A stretch of DNA of 9,685 nt, from NCBI GenBank assembly GCA_030668755.1, contig DAOVEW010000015.1, forward strand, positions 1 to 9,685. Direction: 5' to 3'. Positions within the stretch are counted from its first letter, which is position 1; each line of letters opens with the position of its first letter. A program made the position numbers and the translations under genes. The stretch is from Bacillota bacterium (lineage in GTDB: Bacteria; Armatimonadota; Hebobacteria; Hebobacterales; Hebobacteraceae). Positions 6,866 through 9,685 of the stretch are shown piece by piece. Below the pieces are notes generated by a model. That model saw nothing but the letters and a program-made list of their open reading frames with translations. It had not been told where the DNA came from and did not search any database.

Positions 6866-7831
6866 GTGAGAGCTCTTGTTCTGGGCGGCACGAAGTTCTT
6901 TGGGCCGTTCGTCGTGGACGAGCTATTGGCGCGGGGCATAGAGGTGGCCGTGCTCAGCCGGGGCGAGGCGCCATTCGCCGAGTCGGTGCGGCGGTATCGG
7001 GGAAACGCGTCCGACCGGACTGCAGTTCGGAGGGCGCTTCGCTCTTGGCGGCCGCACGCCTTGATTGACATGCTGCACGACGGTCCCGAGCACGCACAGA
7101 ATGTGATGAATGCCTGTGCCGAGAAGGTGCAGCGGTCGGTCCATGTGAGCTACGGGACGGTGTACGGCTCCAGCCCGACGTGTCCGGTGAGCGAGCAGAC
7201 AGAGGTGGCGCATCCGGAGGAGGTCTCTCCGGAGGTGAGCGCGCAGATCGCGGCCGACGAAGTGGTGCTGGAGGCCGCGGCGAGCGGAGCGCCTGCGGCG
7301 ATCGTTCGGCTGCCGGAGCTGTACGGGCCCCGCGATCCGAGATGTGGCGAGTGGTTCTTCGCGCGGCGGGCGCTGGAGGGGCGGAGGCGGATAGCGCTTC
7401 CGGATGCAGGGCTGCACATCTGCCACCGAGGCTTCGTTCAGAACATGGCATGGGGGGTGGCGCAGGCGGTGACGGCGGCTCGCGCGCCGGGCCAGATCTA
7501 CAACCTCGGGGAGGAGAAGCTGTACACTCTCGCGCAGCTCGCGCGAGGCGTGGTGCGCGCCTTGGGCCACGAGTGGGAGCTGTATTCCGTCCCGGGACAC
7601 CTCTGGACTGCACCCTATGCGCGCACCTGCTTCTTCGACCTGCGGAAGGCGAGAGGCCAGTTGCGCTACAGGGACAAGATGATCCCGCGCGACGGGCTTG
7701 AGCTAACGCTCGCCTGGCTATGCCAGCAGCCGCGCGGCGATGCGTGGGCGTGGCCGGGAATTGAGGAGCCCTTCAACTACGCGCGCGAGGACGAGCTGAT
7801 CGAAGCGTACGGCCGCAAACTGGAAGACTAG
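6866..7831 (+). CDS. NAD-dependent epimerase/dehydratase-like protein (extended SDR) lacking the catalytic Tyr-Lys
   Basis: Encodes 321 residues from GTG at 6866. The N-terminus VRALVLGGTKFFGPFVV has the GGTxFxG nucleotide-binding turn (7-13) of a Rossmann fold. VHVSYGTVYGSSP (92-104) and VRLPELYGPRDPR (147-159) match sugar-nucleotide epimerase/dehydratase proteins. The usual active-site YxxxK that comes between these blocks appears to be missing: the stretch EVSAQIAADEVVL (123-135) aligns V124 and I128 to Tyr and Lys by inference. It may thus be a binding or regulatory protein, or use another chemistry. The start at 6866 matches the family N-terminus and has a good ribosome site; the frame is open from a GTG at 6788, which would add 26 residues. 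It is divergent from isocitrate dehydrogenase and convergent with the sugar isomerase-like gene, sharing a 4-base CTAG at the stops. The substrate is unknown. Confidence 0.83.
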   Translation: MRALVLGGTKFFGPFVVDELLARGIEVAVLSRGEAPFAESVRRYRGNASDRTAVRRALRSWRPHALIDMLHDGPEHAQNVMNACAEKVQRSVHVSYGTVYGSSPTCPVSEQTEVAHPEEVSPEVSAQIAADEVVLEAAASGAPAAIVRLPELYGPRDPRCGEWFFARRALEGRRRIALPDAGLHICHRGFVQNMAWGVAQAVTAARAPGQIYNLGEEKLYTLAQLARGVVRALGHEWELYSVPGHLWTAPYARTCFFDLRKARGQLRYRDKMIPRDGLELTLAWLCQQPRGDAWAWPGIEEPFNYAREDELIEAYGRKLED

Positions 7832-8703
7832 CCGGCCTCTCTGCGGGCATCTGCAAGGATCGCGAGGAGGTTGCGCAGGCACAAGTCGCTGGCGTACTCC
7901 CCGGCCTCCGAGAATCCTGCTCCGCCGGGCTGGCTAAGGGCCGCGTTCGACAGTGAGCGGGGCCGCCAGTGGGTCTCCAGTGAGAGGTATCCCTGGTAGC
8001 CGATCCTCAACAGGTCCACGAGCTGGCCCTTCCAGTCGATGCTGCCGTCGCCGACCGGCGTGTGCTGGGCCGGACTGCCCCCGGAGCCCCTCTCCGCATC
8101 TTTCACATGCACGTGCACGACTGAGGATTCGACGAGTCGATAGGCGTCGGGGTACGGGGTGATGCCCTCCTCGGCCCACACCTCGTTGCAGGGGTCCCAC
8201 ACGACCTTCACGACCGGAGAGCCTATCTCCGCCACGAAGCGCTGGGTCTCGGTTGCCGTGGCGCAGTATGTTGTGTGCTCGTTTTCGATGCCGAGGATGA
8301 TGCCTTCTTCTTCGGCGATTGGAATGGCCGCGCGGAATTGCTTCTTCACGCGCTCCCAGACGGGCGCAGAGGGACCTCGCTTCCAGAAAGTGAAGACGCG
8401 CACCAGGTTGGTGCCGAGCTGCTTGGCGATGCGGGCGCAGCTCCGCAGGTAATCCAGGTTGTCTCGCTGGGCGCCCTCATCGTGGAGCTCGCACTTAAAG
8501 ACTGGGGAGGCGATGGCGGCGAGGCTGAGCTGCTGGTCCTGGAGCATCGCCTGGACCCGGTCCACCTGTTCGGCGGACAGGTGCTGCACCGGCTTCTCCC
8601 ACACGGATCTGAGCTCAACGCCGTCGAGATGGTAGCGCGCCGCCAACCTGAGCGCCGTCTCAAGGTCCTGAGAGACCTCGTCGGTGATTATTGCGAGCTT
8701 CAT
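7828..8703 (-). CDS. Sugar phosphate isomerase/epimerase-like TIM-barrel protein
   Basis: Encodes 291 residues of the xylose isomerase-like/AP endonuclease 2 TIM-barrel superfamily (Pfam PF01261), divalent-metal proteins that include sugar isomerases, epimerases and inosose dehydratases. The start MKLAIITDEVSQDLETALRL and the DGVELR strand (27-32) are typical. Metal ligands appear intact: E140 in GIENEH, D170 in VVWDP, H199 in VHVHVKD and E243 in LSLETHW; PVGDGSIDWKG (216-226) is also a family motif. No signal peptide, so cytoplasmic. AAGGAG lies 7 bases before the ATG. It is 73 bases downstream of the MFS transporter gene on the same strand, suggesting import and then conversion of a sugar or inositol. 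The specific reaction cannot be read from the sequence. Confidence 0.87.
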   Translation of the reverse strand: MKLAIITDEVSQDLETALRLAARYHLDGVELRSVWEKPVQHLSAEQVDRVQAMLQDQQLSLAAIASPVFKCELHDEGAQRDNLDYLRSCARIAKQLGTNLVRVFTFWKRGPSAPVWERVKKQFRAAIPIAEEEGIILGIENEHTTYCATATETQRFVAEIGSPVVKVVWDPCNEVWAEEGITPYPDAYRLVESSVVHVHVKDAERGSGGSPAQHTPVGDGSIDWKGQLVDLLRIGYQGYLSLETHWRPRSLSNAALSQPGGAGFSEAGEYASDLCLRNLLAILADARREAG

Positions 8704-8710
8704 ATCCGCG

Positions 8711-8716
8711 CTCCTT
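8711..8716 (-). promoter_or_regulatory. Ribosome binding site of the isomerase-like gene
   Basis: AAGGAG on the minus strand, 7 bases before the ATG at 8703. The 73-base gap from the transporter stop shows no clear promoter, in line with cotranscription. Confidence 0.6.
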
Positions 8717-8776
8717 CAAGCAATACCGTCACTGATTGTTCTGGCACGGATCCTTCGCCCCCTGCCTGGCGAGGGC

Positions 8777-9685
8777 TCAACGGCGCCACAGGAGCAGATA
8801 GGAGCCGGCGACCGCGGCCATGAGGACGGACGGGATGAGCATCGCAAAGCGCAGACCAGAGAAGGATGCCACCCAGCCCATGAGCGCGGGAACGACAAGC
8901 GCGCCGGCGCCCACTCCCGCGATCATGAACCCGAAGACGGGGCCGCTGTGGTGCGGGAAGTGTCGGGCTGCGTCGGTCATCACGAGACCGAAGACGCCGG
9001 ACATGAGGAGGCCGACCGCAGCGGAACTCGCCAGGCAGAAAGCGATGTTTGGGGATCGGGCGAGGGCGAGGGCGGCGACCGCGCTGCCCACGGAGAGGGC
9101 CAGGACCAGGGGCGCCGGCCGAAAGCGGGTGGAGGCGATGCTCGTGGCCAGCCGGCCTGCGATCATGAACAGCCAGAAGACGGAGACCGGAAGAACAGCC
9201 GTGCCGCGCGACGAGCCGAGCACCTGCTCCATAAGGGGGCTCACCCACGCGGTGAGTCCGACCTCAGCCCCCACATACATGCCGAGGACGATGAGCAGCA
9301 GCCAGAGGAGCCGGGAACGGAGCAGCCCCAGTGCGGCGCCGGGTCTGAAGCCGTCTCGATGCGCGGCCGGGGGCCGCTGGAAGAGCAGCAGGAGGAACAT
9401 CGCAGCCAGCATGACGGCCCCGCCGAAGAACGCGTGCTGCCAGGGCAGGCCGGCGCTCAGCAGGAGACCGGCAGCAATGGGGCCGAGCACCGCGCCTGTG
9501 GCGAAGAAGGCGTGAGCGAGGTTGAGCGCAAATCCGGGGGCCGGCTGGTTGTCATCGGCGATGAGGGCGTTGGTGAGCGCCTCTATGCCGCCTCCCCCAA
9601 CTCCCATGAGAGCGGCGACCGCCAGAGCGAGCAGGAAGCTGGGCCGTGCGCCGACAGAAGGCACGGCCCCGAAGAGGGCGCAGGC
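8777..9685 (-). CDS. MFS transporter, FHS-like, N-terminus outside window
   Basis: The reading frame is open from the window edge and encodes 302 residues ending at TGA 8777-8779; roughly the first 70-100 residues are missing. It is a multi-pass membrane protein of the major facilitator superfamily. Visible features: a glycine-rich helix LMGVGGGGIEALTNALIAD, then ALNLAHAFFATGAVLGPIAA, then WLLLIVLGMYVGAEVGLTAW, and GRLATSIASTRFRP on a loop. The NLAHAFF-x2-GAVLGP and YVGAEVGL blocks recall the fucose/glucose/galactose-H+ symporter (FHS) family. About eight to ten membrane helices are in view. A GTG at 9664 is not the true start because the frame continues upstream in hydrophobic sequence. It probably forms an operon with the isomerase-like gene. 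The substrate, likely a monosaccharide, is inferred from neighbours only. Confidence 0.85.
   Translation of the reverse strand, partial: ACALFGAVPSVGARPSFLLALAVAALMGVGGGGIEALTNALIADDNQPAPGFALNLAHAFFATGAVLGPIAAGLLLSAGLPWQHAFFGGAVMLAAMFLLLLFQRPPAAHRDGFRPGAALGLLRSRLLWLLLIVLGMYVGAEVGLTAWVSPLMEQVLGSSRGTAVLPVSVFWLFMIAGRLATSIASTRFRPAPLVLALSVGSAVAALALARSPNIAFCLASSAAVGLLMSGVFGLVMTDAARHFPHHSGPVFGFMIAGVGAGALVVPALMGWVASFSGLRFAMLIPSVLMAAVAGSYLLLWRR

Noticed and set aside
6923..7613. Two long minus-strand open frames opposite the epimerase-like gene
   Set aside because: Their products are Arg/Pro/Ala-rich and have no motifs; the Rossmann signature is on the plus strand.

Overview
This is a GC-rich bacterial stretch; two hand-counted 60-base blocks gave about 75% GC in the epimerase gene and 52-57% in the gene at 4557-5528. 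It is dense in carbohydrate and central-metabolism genes: nine protein genes, two of them cut by the window edges. No RNA genes, insertion sequences, CRISPR arrays or integrases were seen. The mix (a large GH106-like glycoside hydrolase, a short aldo/keto reductase, a DUF362 protein, a TIM-barrel sugar isomerase and an FHS-like MFS transporter) is typical of environmental bacteria such as Planctomycetota, Armatimonadota or Hydrogenedentota. The lineage cannot be fixed from the sequence alone.

Right to left on the minus strand, an MFS transporter (8777-9685, N-terminus outside the window) is followed after 73 bases by a sugar phosphate isomerase/epimerase-like TIM barrel (7828-8703), probably as one transcription unit. 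Converging on it from the plus strand is an NAD-binding epimerase/dehydratase-like protein (6866-7831). The two stop codons overlap in a CTAG. That protein lacks the usual SDR Tyr/Lys pair.

A 238-base divergent region (6628-6865) holds a strong extended -10 promoter firing leftward into an isocitrate dehydrogenase gene (5554-6627) and a 10-base palindrome. Behind the dehydrogenase, closely packed, come a lower-GC gene of unknown function (4557-5528) and a DUF362 gene (3347-4564) that overlaps it by 8 bases. After a 213-base gap with a hairpin follow a small membrane-anchored PDZ protein (2588-3133), an aldo/keto reductase (1690-2538), a second hairpin, and a GH106-like glycoside hydrolase (1-1544, C-terminus outside the window).

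A plausible reading, which is inference, is a saccharide-use region in which sugars are imported by the MFS carrier, processed by the isomerase-like and oxidoreductase proteins, and released from glycans by the hydrolase, set around a housekeeping TCA-cycle gene. No clear new defence or mobile system is visible. The most unusual items are the low-GC unknown protein with an R-H-x5-H motif, the SDR-like protein without catalytic residues, and the DUF362 protein with a cysteine-bearing C-terminus.
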